Of a DNA stretch of 64,000 nucleotides, positions 43,875-52,990 are shown one piece after another. A program made the translations under genes and the position numbers. The notes under the pieces are model-generated. The model saw nothing but the letters and a program-made list of their open reading frames with translations, did no database searches and had not been told where the DNA came from. The DNA lies in NCBI RefSeq assembly GCF_002807055.1, contig NZ_NIXN01000001.1, positions 806,001 to 870,000 on the forward strand, written 5' to 3'. Source of the DNA: Confluentibacter citreus. GTDB taxonomy: Bacteria > Bacteroidota > Bacteroidia > Flavobacteriales > Flavobacteriaceae. Positions within the stretch are counted from its first letter, which is position 1; each line of letters starts with the position of its first letter.

Positions 43875-43901
43875 CCTAAATAACTAATCAAAAAAGCAAT
43901 C

Positions 43902-46745
43902 ATGAAAAAACACTACGTATTATTATGTATTACGTTACTATGTTCGTTAACCATTTTAGCTCAAAATGGAAATATTAAAGGGGTTATAGCAGATGAAAAC
44001 GGTATGACTGTACCTGGGGCAACTGTAGTCATAGAAGAACTAAAAAAAGGAACTGTTTCAGACTTTGATGGAAATTTTACCATAGTGAATATTCCGCAAG
44101 GTACCTATCATTTGACAATTAAATATTTAGGATATTCAGATTTTAAGCAAGAGGCGGTTGTATCCGATTCAGAAACAATTAGTATCAACGTAATTTTAAA
44201 GTCTAGAGACACCGAATTAGATGAAGTTGAAATTACAGGGTATTCTTTAGGTGGACAGGCACGAGCTTTAAACATTCAAAAAAATAAACAAAACATCACC
44301 AATATTGTTTCAACGGAGCAAATTGGTAAATTTCCAGATGCCAATATTGGCGATGCCGTAAAACGTATTCCCGGTATTACGATGCAAGTAGACCAAGGTG
44401 AGGCTCGTAACATTATTATTCGTGGTTTATCGCCACAATTAAATTCCGTAACATTAAATGGTAGTCGTATCCCTTCTGCTGAAGGTGATAACAGAAATGT
44501 TCAAATGGATTTAATTCCAGCAGATATGATTCAAACCATAGAAGTAAGTAAAGCTGTAACACCAGATATGGATGCCGATGCATTAGGAGGTTCTGTAAAC
44601 TTAATAACAAGAACATCGCCTCAAGGTTTTCGTTTATCTGCAACAGCGGGTTCTGGAGTAAGTTATATTACTAATAAAAGAATACTTAATGGCTCATTTT
44701 TATTAGGTGACAAGTCTAACGACGGCAAATTCGGCTACATGCTTTCAGCGTCATTCAATGATACTGATTTTGGCAGTGATAACGTTGAAGCAGAATGGGA
44801 AGACGAATTTGAATATAATGCATTTGATGATGAAGATAATTTACAAGAAGTAGAGGTAACCCCGTATGCTAAAGTATCTGAGATTCGAGAGTATTTAGTG
44901 CAACGTATTCGTCGTAGTTTTTCAGCAAATTTTGATTATAAACTAAATGACAATAATAACATCTATTTTAAATCCATTTACAATTGGAGAGATGATCGTG
45001 AAAATAGATTCGCTTTATCGCAAGAAATTTTGGATGGTGAAGATATTGCTCCAGGCGACTTTACAGTAGATGGAAGTGGTTATTTAACATCGTTTCCCGT
45101 AGAAGTGAAGAGACAATCCAAAGGAGGCATTAATAACAGCCGAAATAAAAACAGACGTTTAGAAGACCAACGTATGTTTAACTTTAGTTTAGGTGGGGAG
45201 CATTTGGCCAATGCTTTGCAAATAGATTGGATGGCTTCGTTCTCTAAAGCATCGGAAGAGCGTTTAAACGAGCGCTATTTGGAATATGAAGGTGAGTACA
45301 ACATCATATTTAATAACAGTCAACGCAAACCATTATTTACGCCATTAAATATGGATGATACTGATTTAAATAATTTTGAATTTGGTGAGTTAACAGAAGA
45401 AAATCAATATACAGAAGAAAAAGATTTTAATTTGTTTACCAACTTTAAATTACCATTAAACCTATTCCAGCAAGAAGATGGCTTTTTAAAGTTTGGAGTA
45501 AGAGCTAGATTAAAAAACAAAAATCGAGATAACGATTTTACCGAATATAGTCCTGAAAGTGCAGGTTTTGAATTTTTAGGTGGTGTGCCAACACGTGATT
45601 ATTCGGATATTAATTTTTTAGCAGGAAGGCAATATGCTACTGGCGCATTTGCAACTCCTGAGTTTTTAGGAGGGTTAAATTTAAATGATGCCGCTCAATT
45701 TGAAGCAGAAGGTTTGCCAGAAGAATATTTAACAGCAAATTTTGATGTAGATGAAAACGTATACGCTGGTTACGCTATGACTAGTCAAAAGCTATCCAAT
45801 AATTTAAGTATGTTGGTTGGTTTAAGGTTAGAACACACCAGAATCAATAGTATAGGAAACGAATTGATTTTTGATGTGGATGGCGATTTCGCAGGAACTA
45901 ATCCCTTGGAAGATGAAAGTTCATACACTAATATTTTACCAGGTATTCATTTAAAATATGATGCAACAGATAATACGGTTTTCCGTTTTGCGTGGACAAA
46001 CACCTTAGCAAGACCAAATTATGTTGATCTAGTACCTTTTAGGGAAATTAACAATGAAGATGAAGAAATTTATTTAGGTAATTCTGAGTTAGATCCAACA
46101 ACCTCCATGAATTTTGATGTGATGGCAGAACATTATTTTAAATCGGTGGGAATCCTGTCGGCAGGGGTATTCTATAAAGACATTAAAGATTTTGTATACA
46201 CAAGTCAGTCAGAAGACACCAACGGTTACGAAGTATATCAACCATTAAACGGTGAGGGCGCTACTGTGCTTGGGGCAGAATTTTCATTACAACGTCAGTT
46301 GGATTTTTTACCGGGTTTTGCAAAAAACTTTAGTATTTATTTAAACTACACCTATTTAACCTCTGATGCCAAAGGCATTAAAAATGAAGACGGTGAAGAA
46401 CGTAGTGATTTGGACTTGCCACAAACGGCTCCAAATATGTTTAATGCCTCTTTAGGTTACGCTAGTAAAAACTTAAGCTTGCGTTTATCTGGAAATTATT
46501 CAGATTCTTACATAGATGAAATTGGTGGTCGTGCTTTTGAAGACAGGTATTATGATGAACAGTTCTTTTTAGACTTCAATGCCAATATTTCAATAAATAA
46601 AAATTTAAGTTTATATGTAGATTTAAATAATATCACCAATCAGCCTTTGCGCTATTTCCAAGGTGAGAAATCTAGAACTATGCAAATGGAATATTATGGG
46701 AGACGCTTAACCTTTGGTTTAAAATACGATTTGTTTAAATTATAA
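43902..46745 (+). CDS. TonB-dependent outer membrane receptor (phytase locus)
   Basis: A 947-residue receptor: signal peptide (about 1-20), CarboxypepD_reg-like domain (about 24-110), plug (about 125-230: IGDAVKRIPGITMQVDQGEA, IIIRGLSPQLNSVTLNG) and barrel. The plug type and the WTNTLARPNYVDLVPFREI motif place it with the TIGR01782-like receptors (Xanthomonas/Caulobacter type) that often serve complex organic substrates. The next gene is a phytase, so inositol phosphates or their cleavage products are the likely cargo, which is inference. A weak Pho-type promoter lies upstream and a terminator-like hairpin follows. Confidence 0.9.
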   Translation: MKKHYVLLCITLLCSLTILAQNGNIKGVIADENGMTVPGATVVIEELKKGTVSDFDGNFTIVNIPQGTYHLTIKYLGYSDFKQEAVVSDSETISINVILKSRDTELDEVEITGYSLGGQARALNIQKNKQNITNIVSTEQIGKFPDANIGDAVKRIPGITMQVDQGEARNIIIRGLSPQLNSVTLNGSRIPSAEGDNRNVQMDLIPADMIQTIEVSKAVTPDMDADALGGSVNLITRTSPQGFRLSATAGSGVSYITNKRILNGSFLLGDKSNDGKFGYMLSASFNDTDFGSDNVEAEWEDEFEYNAFDDEDNLQEVEVTPYAKVSEIREYLVQRIRRSFSANFDYKLNDNNNIYFKSIYNWRDDRENRFALSQEILDGEDIAPGDFTVDGSGYLTSFPVEVKRQSKGGINNSRNKNRRLEDQRMFNFSLGGEHLANALQIDWMASFSKASEERLNERYLEYEGEYNIIFNNSQRKPLFTPLNMDDTDLNNFEFGELTEENQYTEEKDFNLFTNFKLPLNLFQQEDGFLKFGVRARLKNKNRDNDFTEYSPESAGFEFLGGVPTRDYSDINFLAGRQYATGAFATPEFLGGLNLNDAAQFEAEGLPEEYLTANFDVDENVYAGYAMTSQKLSNNLSMLVGLRLEHTRINSIGNELIFDVDGDFAGTNPLEDESSYTNILPGIHLKYDATDNTVFRFAWTNTLARPNYVDLVPFREINNEDEEIYLGNSELDPTTSMNFDVMAEHYFKSVGILSAGVFYKDIKDFVYTSQSEDTNGYEVYQPLNGEGATVLGAEFSLQRQLDFLPGFAKNFSIYLNYTYLTSDAKGIKNEDGEERSDLDLPQTAPNMFNASLGYASKNLSLRLSGNYSDSYIDEIGGRAFEDRYYDEQFFLDFNANISINKNLSLYVDLNNITNQPLRYFQGEKSRTMQMEYYGRRLTFGLKYDLFKL

Positions 46746-46750
46746 TTGAT

Positions 46751-46790
46751 AAAAAAGGGCATATTTCACGGTTGAGATTGCCCTTTTTTT
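46751..46790 (+). terminator. Terminator or attenuator between receptor and phytase
   Basis: An 11-bp stem (AAAAAAGGGCA/TGCCCTTTTTT) with a 17-base loop and a T run. No own promoter for the phytase is evident in the next 40 bp, so partial read-through may set its level. Confidence 0.75.
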
Positions 46791-46829
46791 ATTTTTACTA
46801 CTAACCTAAACACTATAATAATTCAAATC

Positions 46830-47858
46830 ATGATAAACCATTCCTTAAAGCCATTCCTGATTTTCACTTTAATAAGCCTTGTTTTTTCTTGTAACACCAA
46901 TAAGCTACTAGAAATATATCCCGATATTATTAGTGAAAAATCACTGCACGATACTGATGATCCAGCCATATGGGTTAACTACGAAAATCCAGAACAAAGC
47001 ATCGTTTTCGGCACCGATAAGGATACCGATGGCGCCATTTACGCCTACGATTTAAATGGTAAAATTATCGAAAGTAAAACCATAAGAGGCTTAAAAAGAC
47101 CCAACAATGTTGATATTAGGCAAGGGTTTAAAATCAATGATTCTGTAACTATGGATATCATGTCGTTTACAGAAAGAGAACGTGGGCAAATACGACTATT
47201 CTCAGTACCAGATATGCGTGAGTTAGATAATGGGGGATTTCCAGTTTTTGAGGATGAAACCAATCAGCTCTATCGACTACCAATGGGCATAAGTTTGTAC
47301 AAGTCGCCAAAAGATGGGTCGCTTTACGCTATTGTGGGTAGAAAAGACGGGCCAAGCGAAGGGTACTTGTATCAGTACAAAATTGAATATGCCGATGACA
47401 AAGTAGCTTTAACCTTTATAAGAAAATTTGGTAAGTACAGTGGTAAGAAAGAAATTGAAGCTATTGCTGTAGATGATGCTCTTGGATATGTTTACTATTC
47501 CGATGAAACTTTTGGTATCAGGAAATATTATGCAGAGCCAGCAATGGGCAACGAAGAAATCAGTGTTTTTGGTGGTGATACCTTTAAACGCGATAACGAA
47601 GGTATAGCCATTGTTGCTTTAGAAGGAAAAAAAGGCTACATTATTGTCTCTAATCAACAAGCCGAAACTTTTAATATTTTTTCAAGAGAAACCAACGCTT
47701 TTATCAAACAAATAAATCTTACCACCAAGCAAACCGATGGCTGTGATGTGGTTGCTACTCCATTAAATGACACCTTTAAAAGCGGTTTGTTTGTAGCTAT
47801 GAATGAGGAGCAAAACTTCTATTTTTACGATTTAGGCAAACTTGGGCTGGAAGAATAA
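46830..47858 (+). CDS. Beta-propeller phytase lipoprotein
   Basis: A 342-residue calcium-dependent 3-phytase (BPP family) releasing phosphate from phytate. It has a lipobox LVFSC (Cys21). Family signatures are visible: HDTDDPAIWVN (Ca and phosphate site), FGTDKDTDGAIYAYDLNGK, LKRPNNVDIRQGF, KEIEAIAVDDALGYVYYSDE and TDGCDVVAT. The six-bladed propeller accounts for the whole mature protein. Lipidation suggests the outer membrane, where it could feed the receptor encoded upstream. Its 3' end overlaps the convergent membrane-protein gene by 34 bp. Confidence 0.93.
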   Translation: MINHSLKPFLIFTLISLVFSCNTNKLLEIYPDIISEKSLHDTDDPAIWVNYENPEQSIVFGTDKDTDGAIYAYDLNGKIIESKTIRGLKRPNNVDIRQGFKINDSVTMDIMSFTERERGQIRLFSVPDMRELDNGGFPVFEDETNQLYRLPMGISLYKSPKDGSLYAIVGRKDGPSEGYLYQYKIEYADDKVALTFIRKFGKYSGKKEIEAIAVDDALGYVYYSDETFGIRKYYAEPAMGNEEISVFGGDTFKRDNEGIAIVALEGKKGYIIVSNQQAETFNIFSRETNAFIKQINLTTKQTDGCDVVATPLNDTFKSGLFVAMNEEQNFYFYDLGKLGLEE

Positions 47859-48658
47859 TTTTCAGCTTTATTTTTTTGATTCCAAAAAATAAGCAACACA
47901 AGCGGTAATCCAACATGTGGAACTCTGATTAAAAATTCGGAGTAGTTTAAAATACTGGCATCAACAATTCTAAATAATGAGGTTAGGAAACCCCAAAAAA
48001 TCAACCAGTATATTAGGGCTTTAAAAGGTTTAAACAGGACTAAAATAGCTGCAAGTATATCTATAATTCCTATGATAATCAATAATTGTTCTGCTTGTTT
48101 TTGTTTCAAGGTAATGGAAGTATAATCACCAAAAAATCCTAAGATGTAATCAATATATAAAGCGTTTTTTGAAAAGCAGCCTATGCCATGAGCCATAAAA
48201 ATTAAAAAAATGGATAACTGAACAGCTAATAAAAACAACGGACTAAAATTGGGTTTTTGTTTATAATCGCAACTCAAGGCATGCAAAGTTAGGATTGGTA
48301 ACCACCATTTTGAAATTGCAGAAATTAATGTTAATTCCAAAAGAGACTTGCCGCCATTAAAATAGTTTAGCAAGGCATAGCCTATAAGAAAAAGGGTGAT
48401 GGCCCATAAGCACAGTTTATAGGTAGCTTTAAAAAATATTCCTATCAAACAAAAAATCAGAACAATTGCCAGGCTCTTTTCTGTCCAAAATGAAAACGAT
48501 TCGCTAAAACCATTGTCAACCACAAGAATAGAACTTATAACGGCACCTTTAATTAACTGTAAGCAAAAAGCAATTACATAGATTAAGAGGGTGAATTTTA
48601 AGACTTGTACTATACTTGTAACACCTTTTAAACTAATGTTAGTTATCAATACTCTCAA
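47825..48658 (-). CDS. Multi-pass membrane protein, possibly DoxX-like
   Basis: A protein of up to 277 residues with about seven hydrophobic helices. The segment LLIIIGIIDILAAILVLFKP followed by a helix ending FRIV is reminiscent of DoxX-type proteins, but I do not assign a family firmly. No ATG is found near the 5' end; TTG at 48658 or 48649 would overlap the end of the phosphatase gene by 10-20 bp, so translation is coupled to it. Its 3' end overlaps the phytase end. A role in phosphate metabolism is only suggested by place. Confidence 0.65.
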   Translation of the reverse strand: MRVLITNISLKGVTSIVQVLKFTLLIYVIAFCLQLIKGAVISSILVVDNGFSESFSFWTEKSLAIVLIFCLIGIFFKATYKLCLWAITLFLIGYALLNYFNGGKSLLELTLISAISKWWLPILTLHALSCDYKQKPNFSPLFLLAVQLSIFLIFMAHGIGCFSKNALYIDYILGFFGDYTSITLKQKQAEQLLIIIGIIDILAAILVLFKPFKALIYWLIFWGFLTSLFRIVDASILNYSEFLIRVPHVGLPLVLLIFWNQKNKAENYSSSPSLPKS

Positions 48659-49946
48659 CTAAAAATGGTTTAGCATGGATATTAAAGGTGTGTAGTGTAT
48701 CCTGTTCTATTCCAAATGCAGTAACATTGGCGATAGAATCATAAACAGAAACTTTCCATAAATGGTGTTTGCTCTCTACAATACTTTCTTTTCCAAAATA
48801 CCATCTACTTGGGTCTGGATCCCGTTGCGGAACACCTAAGCCGCCTTCGCCGACGTAAATGATACCATTTTTGTCAACTTTACCATTTAAGATGGGCATT
48901 GTTTTTTTAAGCGCATGTCCATCAGATTCTAAGGCCAAACTAATTTTATATTTTTCAAACAATGGCACCCAATATTTGCGAACGTGGTAGAAATCTTCAC
49001 TGTCGTAATCTTTTACGGCAGGATAGGCTGGTTTGTGATATTGAACAAACATCCAATTATTTTTTGCACGATGTCCTTCCAAAACCTCTTCAAGAAATTC
49101 TAATTGATCGCCAGCCATACTGGTTTCTGTATTGAGTGTAATCAACGCTGAACTTGGTGTGATTTGAGTCATGAAAAAATAACCATCACTGTACTCATTG
49201 CTTATTTCGCCTAACCAAAAATTTTCCAGAAATCCTATTTCATGTTCATGATTACCTCTTGTGATGATCAATGGGAGAATACGGTTGTCCTTCGTAATGG
49301 TTAAAGCATGGTCTTCAAACCAATAATATAAATGCCGCCAATCTGCGGTAGTGCAATAGTCGCCACCGTGTGCAAATGCCATGATTGAAGCATCTTCTTC
49401 AGTCATTTTGGCAATCATTTTGTTTATTTTTTTTCTTTCAACTAAGGGTGTTCTTCCTGCAAATCGCGGTTTTTCACCACCCAAACGGGAATCACCACCA
49501 GATATAAATGCATAAGGTTGTTCTTTATCTGGAGCTGTGATAAAATTATAAATTTCGGAGCAGCTATTATCAGTACAATTTTTAAAATAATATGTTGTGG
49601 ATGGTTTTAGGTTATTTAATTCTGCGTGATGATAAAATGCTTCAGGAACACCTTCGTCGTAATCCATTTTCCTCATGAATATTTTCCCGTCTTTTGAACT
49701 ATTCAATTTAAAAGCAGAATCGTTATTTAAATTGGCAACTGTATCATACAAAACATAATTGTCTTTACCTAAAAGTGTACTGGTCCAAGATATAATAGCG
49801 TGTTCAGAAGGCTTTTCTGTCCAGATCACACGTGGATGCATTACTTGAAGTTTTATATCATCACTTTGGCTTGGTTTCTCTTTTTTACAAGAGTACAGAC
49901 TTAGTAAACAACAGAAAACTAAAATAAATTTGGATTGGATTTTCAT
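48639..49946 (-). CDS. Purple-acid-phosphatase-like metallophosphoesterase lipoprotein
   Basis: A 435-residue lipoprotein (lipobox LLSLYSC, Cys20). Residues about 35-140 form the fibronectin-III-like domain of purple acid phosphatases (HPRVIWTEKPSEHAIISWTS). Residues about 145-390 are a calcineurin-like domain with GGDSR, HGGDYC (Asp and the PAP Tyr), RGNHEHE and QYHKPAYP. The fifth motif, normally GHxH, reads SDGHALKK, so its second His is missing. It may hydrolyse phosphomonoesters or diesters outside the cell. A Pho-type promoter (P6) is upstream and it is coupled to the membrane protein gene downstream. Confidence 0.88.
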   Translation of the reverse strand: MKIQSKFILVFCCLLSLYSCKKEKPSQSDDIKLQVMHPRVIWTEKPSEHAIISWTSTLLGKDNYVLYDTVANLNNDSAFKLNSSKDGKIFMRKMDYDEGVPEAFYHHAELNNLKPSTTYYFKNCTDNSCSEIYNFITAPDKEQPYAFISGGDSRLGGEKPRFAGRTPLVERKKINKMIAKMTEEDASIMAFAHGGDYCTTADWRHLYYWFEDHALTITKDNRILPLIITRGNHEHEIGFLENFWLGEISNEYSDGYFFMTQITPSSALITLNTETSMAGDQLEFLEEVLEGHRAKNNWMFVQYHKPAYPAVKDYDSEDFYHVRKYWVPLFEKYKISLALESDGHALKKTMPILNGKVDKNGIIYVGEGGLGVPQRDPDPSRWYFGKESIVESKHHLWKVSVYDSIANVTAFGIEQDTLHTFNIHAKPFLVESIDN

Positions 49947-49983
49947 AATGGTTTTTGTTTAATAGGGAATCAATTCAGTACCT

Positions 49984-50049
49984 CAAATATCTAATATTTA
50001 AACTCAATTTTTAGACAACTGGATTTATCAAATTGTTAAGTATCGCTAA
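49984..50049 (-). promoter_or_regulatory. Pho-box-like promoter P6
   Basis: On the minus strand units start at 50049 (TTAGCGA), 50038 (TAACAAT) and 50027 (TAAATCC); the slot at 50016 does not match. They are 58, 47 and 36 bp before the -7-like box GATATTTG (49991-49984), the same box as in P4. The ATG is at 49946. Confidence 0.45.
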
Positions 50050-50179
50050 GTTTAAACCCGATTTTTTAGTAGAGTAAAACCATTTTATTAAATATCCTAA
50101 GGCCCATTCGGAAAAAAGAAAGGTTTTTTAGTTTTTAATCCATAGACCTATTTTTACTAGGTTCAAAATTAAATTGTTG

Positions 50180-50187
50180 TATTTTTG
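50180..50187 (+). promoter_or_regulatory. -7 box TATTTTTG of the Dabb gene
   Basis: Exact TAnnTTTG, 16 bp before the ATG at 50204. No TAAC repeats are near. Confidence 0.55.
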
Positions 50188-50203
50188 AATAAATCGAAAA
50201 GCA

Positions 50204-50608
50204 ATGATTATGAAATATATTTTAAAAGCTAGTTTAATATTTTTATTTGTTATGAATTTATCTGAAATACAAGCACAAGAACCAAACCCCGAATTCGACC
50301 ATCATTTTACCCATGTTGTTTATTTTTGGCTTAAAAATCCGGATAGCGCAGATGACAAAAAAGCGTTTTTAACATCGCTTAAAAATTTCATGACAAAAAG
50401 TGAGTATGCCAAAACCAAGTTTATTGGCGAGCCAGCAGGCACATCCCGAGATGTTGTAGATGGTAGTTTCACATATTCATTGATACTCACGTTTCCATCA
50501 AAAGATATTCAAGATAAATACCAGAAAGAACCATCACACTTAAAATTTGTTGAAGAATCCCAACATCTTTGGGAACGAGTTGTAGTTTATGATTCGGTAG
50601 GCTTATAA
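50204..50608 (+). CDS. Secreted Dabb (stress-responsive A/B barrel) domain protein
   Basis: A 134-residue exported protein with a signal peptide of about 24 residues (ending IQAQ; the start may be the second ATG, 50210). The mature part is one Dabb domain: HHFTHVVYFWLKNPDSADDK, FIGEPAGTSRDVVDGSFTYS and SHLKFVEESQHLWERVVVYD. Such domains dimerise as ferredoxin-like barrels; the substrate is unknown. Export is unusual for the plant members but common in Bacteroidota. It is divergent from the phosphatase operon and has an ordinary promoter. Confidence 0.85.
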   Translation: MIMKYILKASLIFLFVMNLSEIQAQEPNPEFDHHFTHVVYFWLKNPDSADDKKAFLTSLKNFMTKSEYAKTKFIGEPAGTSRDVVDGSFTYSLILTFPSKDIQDKYQKEPSHLKFVEESQHLWERVVVYDSVGL

Positions 50609-50715
50609 TAAAGGTCAAGTTCTTTTAAATTAAGAATCTTTTAATTGATTTTCATTCAATAAATTAGTAACTTAGGCTATTAAAAAACAATATTTTTAAT
50701 AAAATTAATAGCTAT

Positions 50716-50985
50716 ATGGAACCTTTCAGATCAGAAATTAGAAATACCCCAAGCGAACAAACCATCAAAATTTATTTAAGTGATGAGTCTTTAGATATGA
50801 AAATCAAACATCATTTAGAAAGTTTTAATGAGATTGATTTTATTGAAATTAGCGAAACCATTGCCCAAAACAGAAGCGATGAAAACCTGACTGTTTTTTT
50901 AAAAGAGGGTATAGATATCAATAAAATGAAAGCCAGTATTGACTCAAGTTTGTGGTGGTATTTTGAAGAGGATTTAGTGGATTGA
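50716..50985 (+). CDS. Small acidic protein of unknown function
   Basis: An 89-residue cytoplasmic-looking protein with no signal peptide and an excess of acidic residues (SDESLDMKIKHHLESFNEID, WWYFEEDLVD). The order strand-helix-strand-strand-helix would suit a small ferredoxin-like fold, but I recognise no family. It converges with the Vsr-like gene 25 bp away. A near -7 box (TAACTTAG) lies about 45 bp upstream. Confidence 0.6.
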   Translation: MEPFRSEIRNTPSEQTIKIYLSDESLDMKIKHHLESFNEIDFIEISETIAQNRSDENLTVFLKEGIDINKMKASIDSSLWWYFEEDLVD

Positions 50986-51010
50986 TTTGATTTTGTATAT
51001 AATTTGAGAA

Positions 51011-51481
51011 TCAATTAATATTCCCAGTATTTATATAAACCAAAACATCATTAATGCATTTGTCCAATTCGTTTTGTATGTCCTTGCTCCAAAATCTGAA
51101 AACCATATAACCCATATCTTGTAGTTCTCGATTCACTTCCTTATCGCGTTGCATATTGCGTTCTATTTTTGGAATCCAAAAGCCACGATTGTTTTTTATG
51201 GTTTCTCTTCGTTCATCCCAATTGTAACCATGCCAGAACTCACCATCAATAAAAATAATTAATTTGTATTTTTTTATGGAGATATCGGGTTTCCCAGGAA
51301 GTGTTTTATTATTGATTCGATAACGAATCCCTTTTGCCCACAAGGCTTTACGAAACAATAATTCTGGCTTGGAGTTTTTACCTTTTATCTTGCTCATTAT
51401 TTTAGAGCGTTTTTTAGTAGTATAAAAACCAGAAGCTTCGTTAAAACGCGGGACAATTATTTTAGGTTCTTTGTATTCCAT
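51011..51481 (-). CDS. Vsr-family very-short-patch-repair-like endonuclease, variant active site
   Basis: A 156-residue PD-(D/E)xK nuclease. The Vsr layout is clear: KKRSKIMSKIKGKNSKPE, RYRINNKTLPGKPDIS (catalytic Asp of PD), IIFIDGEFWHGYNWD and RNMQRDKEVNRELQDMGY. Compared with E. coli Vsr (FTHGCFWHHH as I recall it), the catalytic Thr-His pair is Ile-Asp, the zinc Cys is Glu, and the further zinc ligands are absent. It may nick T:G mismatches or serve another role such as restriction. No cytosine methylase is in the window. Confidence 0.8.
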   Translation of the reverse strand: MEYKEPKIIVPRFNEASGFYTTKKRSKIMSKIKGKNSKPELLFRKALWAKGIRYRINNKTLPGKPDISIKKYKLIIFIDGEFWHGYNWDERRETIKNNRGFWIPKIERNMQRDKEVNRELQDMGYMVFRFWSKDIQNELDKCINDVLVYINTGNIN

Positions 51482-51516
51482 AATCTCTATGGAATTTAAG
51501 GATATTTATTGAAATG

Positions 51517-51545
51517 AAAAAACCCTCACATGGTTGCAAGGGTTT
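51517..51545 (-). terminator. Intrinsic terminator of ahcY
   Basis: On the minus strand: AAACCCT, 12-base loop, AGGGTTT, then a T run. It lies 32 bp after the ahcY stop. Between it and ahcY is a short TCTAA-rich stretch related to the tandem repeat at 34491. Confidence 0.75.
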
Positions 51546-51576
51546 CTAATATCTAAAAGCGCAGCGTTCTAACTGT

Positions 51577-52893
51577 CTAATATCTATAATACTCAGGTTT
51601 AAAAGGTCCTTGAACGTCAACACCTATATAATCTGCTTGGTCTTTACGAAGTTCTGTAAGCTCAACGCCAATTTTAGCTAAGTGCAATCTTGCTACTTTT
51701 TCATCAAGATGTTTAGGTAACATATACACATCATTTCCGTAAGCATCACTATTTGTCCAAAGTTCAATTTGAGCTAAGGTTTGGTTTGTAAATGAGTTGC
51801 TCATTACAAAACTTGGGTGGCCAGTAGCACAACCTAAATTCACCAAACGGCCTTCAGCCAAAATGATAATATCTTTACCGTTAATGGTGTACTTGTCAAC
51901 CTGAGGTTTAATGGTATTTTTAGTATGACCGTGATTTTTATTCAACCAAGCCATATCGATTTCATTATCAAAATGCCCGATGTTACAAATAATGGTTTTG
52001 TCCTTAACAGCTTCAAAATGTTCGCTACGCACAATATCTTTATTTCCTGTAGTAGTAATAATAATATCGGCAGTGGCAATAACGGTTTCTAATTTTTTAA
52101 CCTCAAAACCATCCATAGCTGCTTGTAAGGCACAAATGGGGTCAATTTCAGTAACCGTTACAATACTTCCTGCTCCTTTAAAAGAAGCAGCGGTGCCTTT
52201 ACCAACATCGCCATAACCGCAAACAATCACTCGCTTACCTGCCAACATAATATCGGTAGCACGACGAACAGCATCTACAGCACTTTCTTTACAACCGTAT
52301 TTATTGTCGAATTTAGATTTTGTAACACTATCGTTTACGTTAATAGCAGGCATTGGTAACGTGCCATTTTTTACACGTTCGTAAAGTCTGTGAACACCTG
52401 TGGTGGTTTCTTCACTCAATCCTTTTATACCAGCAATCAATTCTGGATAACGGTCTAAAACCATGTTTGTTAAATCGCCACCATCATCAAGAATCATGTT
52501 TAATGGTTTTCTGTCATCACCAAAAAACAAGGTTTGTTCAATACACCAATCAAATTCTTCTTCGGTCATGTCTTTCCAAGCGTAAACCGATGTTCCAACG
52601 GCGGCAATAGCTGCAGCAGCTTGATCTTGAGTCGAGAAAATGTTGCAAGAACTCCAAGTTACTTCAGCGCCCAGAGCTTGTAATGTTTCAATTAAAACTG
52701 CAGTTTGAATGGTCATGTGCAAGCAACCTGCAATTCTAGCACCTTTAAGTGGTTGAGAATTGCCATATTCTTCGCGAAGACTCATAAGTCCAGGCATTTC
52801 AGCTTCCGCCAATTCTATTTCTTTTCTACCCCAAGCTGCAAGCGATATATCCTTCACTTTATTAGCTACGTAAGGAATTGTTTTTGTACTCAT
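51577..52893 (-). CDS. ahcY: Adenosylhomocysteinase
   Basis: A 438-residue cytoplasmic NAD-dependent enzyme splitting S-adenosylhomocysteine into adenosine and homocysteine, completing the methyl cycle. Motifs seen: [17 protein letters not shown], the NAD-binding [21 protein letters not shown], the substrate-binding [13 protein letters not shown], and the C-terminal KPEYYRY that reaches the neighbouring subunit's NAD. I chose ATG at 52893 ([19 protein letters not shown]); an in-frame ATG at 52926 would add 11 unusual basic residues. An exact -7 box implies a leader of about 90 nt. Confidence 0.95.
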   Translation of the reverse strand: MSTKTIPYVANKVKDISLAAWGRKEIELAEAEMPGLMSLREEYGNSQPLKGARIAGCLHMTIQTAVLIETLQALGAEVTWSSCNIFSTQDQAAAAIAAVGTSVYAWKDMTEEEFDWCIEQTLFFGDDRKPLNMILDDGGDLTNMVLDRYPELIAGIKGLSEETTTGVHRLYERVKNGTLPMPAINVNDSVTKSKFDNKYGCKESAVDAVRRATDIMLAGKRVIVCGYGDVGKGTAASFKGAGSIVTVTEIDPICALQAAMDGFEVKKLETVIATADIIITTTGNKDIVRSEHFEAVKDKTIICNIGHFDNEIDMAWLNKNHGHTKNTIKPQVDKYTINGKDIIILAEGRLVNLGCATGHPSFVMSNSFTNQTLAQIELWTNSDAYGNDVYMLPKHLDEKVARLHLAKIGVELTELRKDQADYIGVDVQGPFKPEYYRY

Positions 52894-52990
52894 ATCAATT
52901 TTTCTTTTTCTTTTAAAACCAAACATTCTTGAGATTAGAACTTAAATAGTTAAATTCGCTTATCAAAAATGATCATCAATTAAGACTGTG

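Noticed and set aside
52894-52990. SAH or SAM riboswitch in the long ahcY leader
   Set aside because: The leader has no recognisable conserved blocks of known SAH or SAM riboswitches and no stable hairpin.
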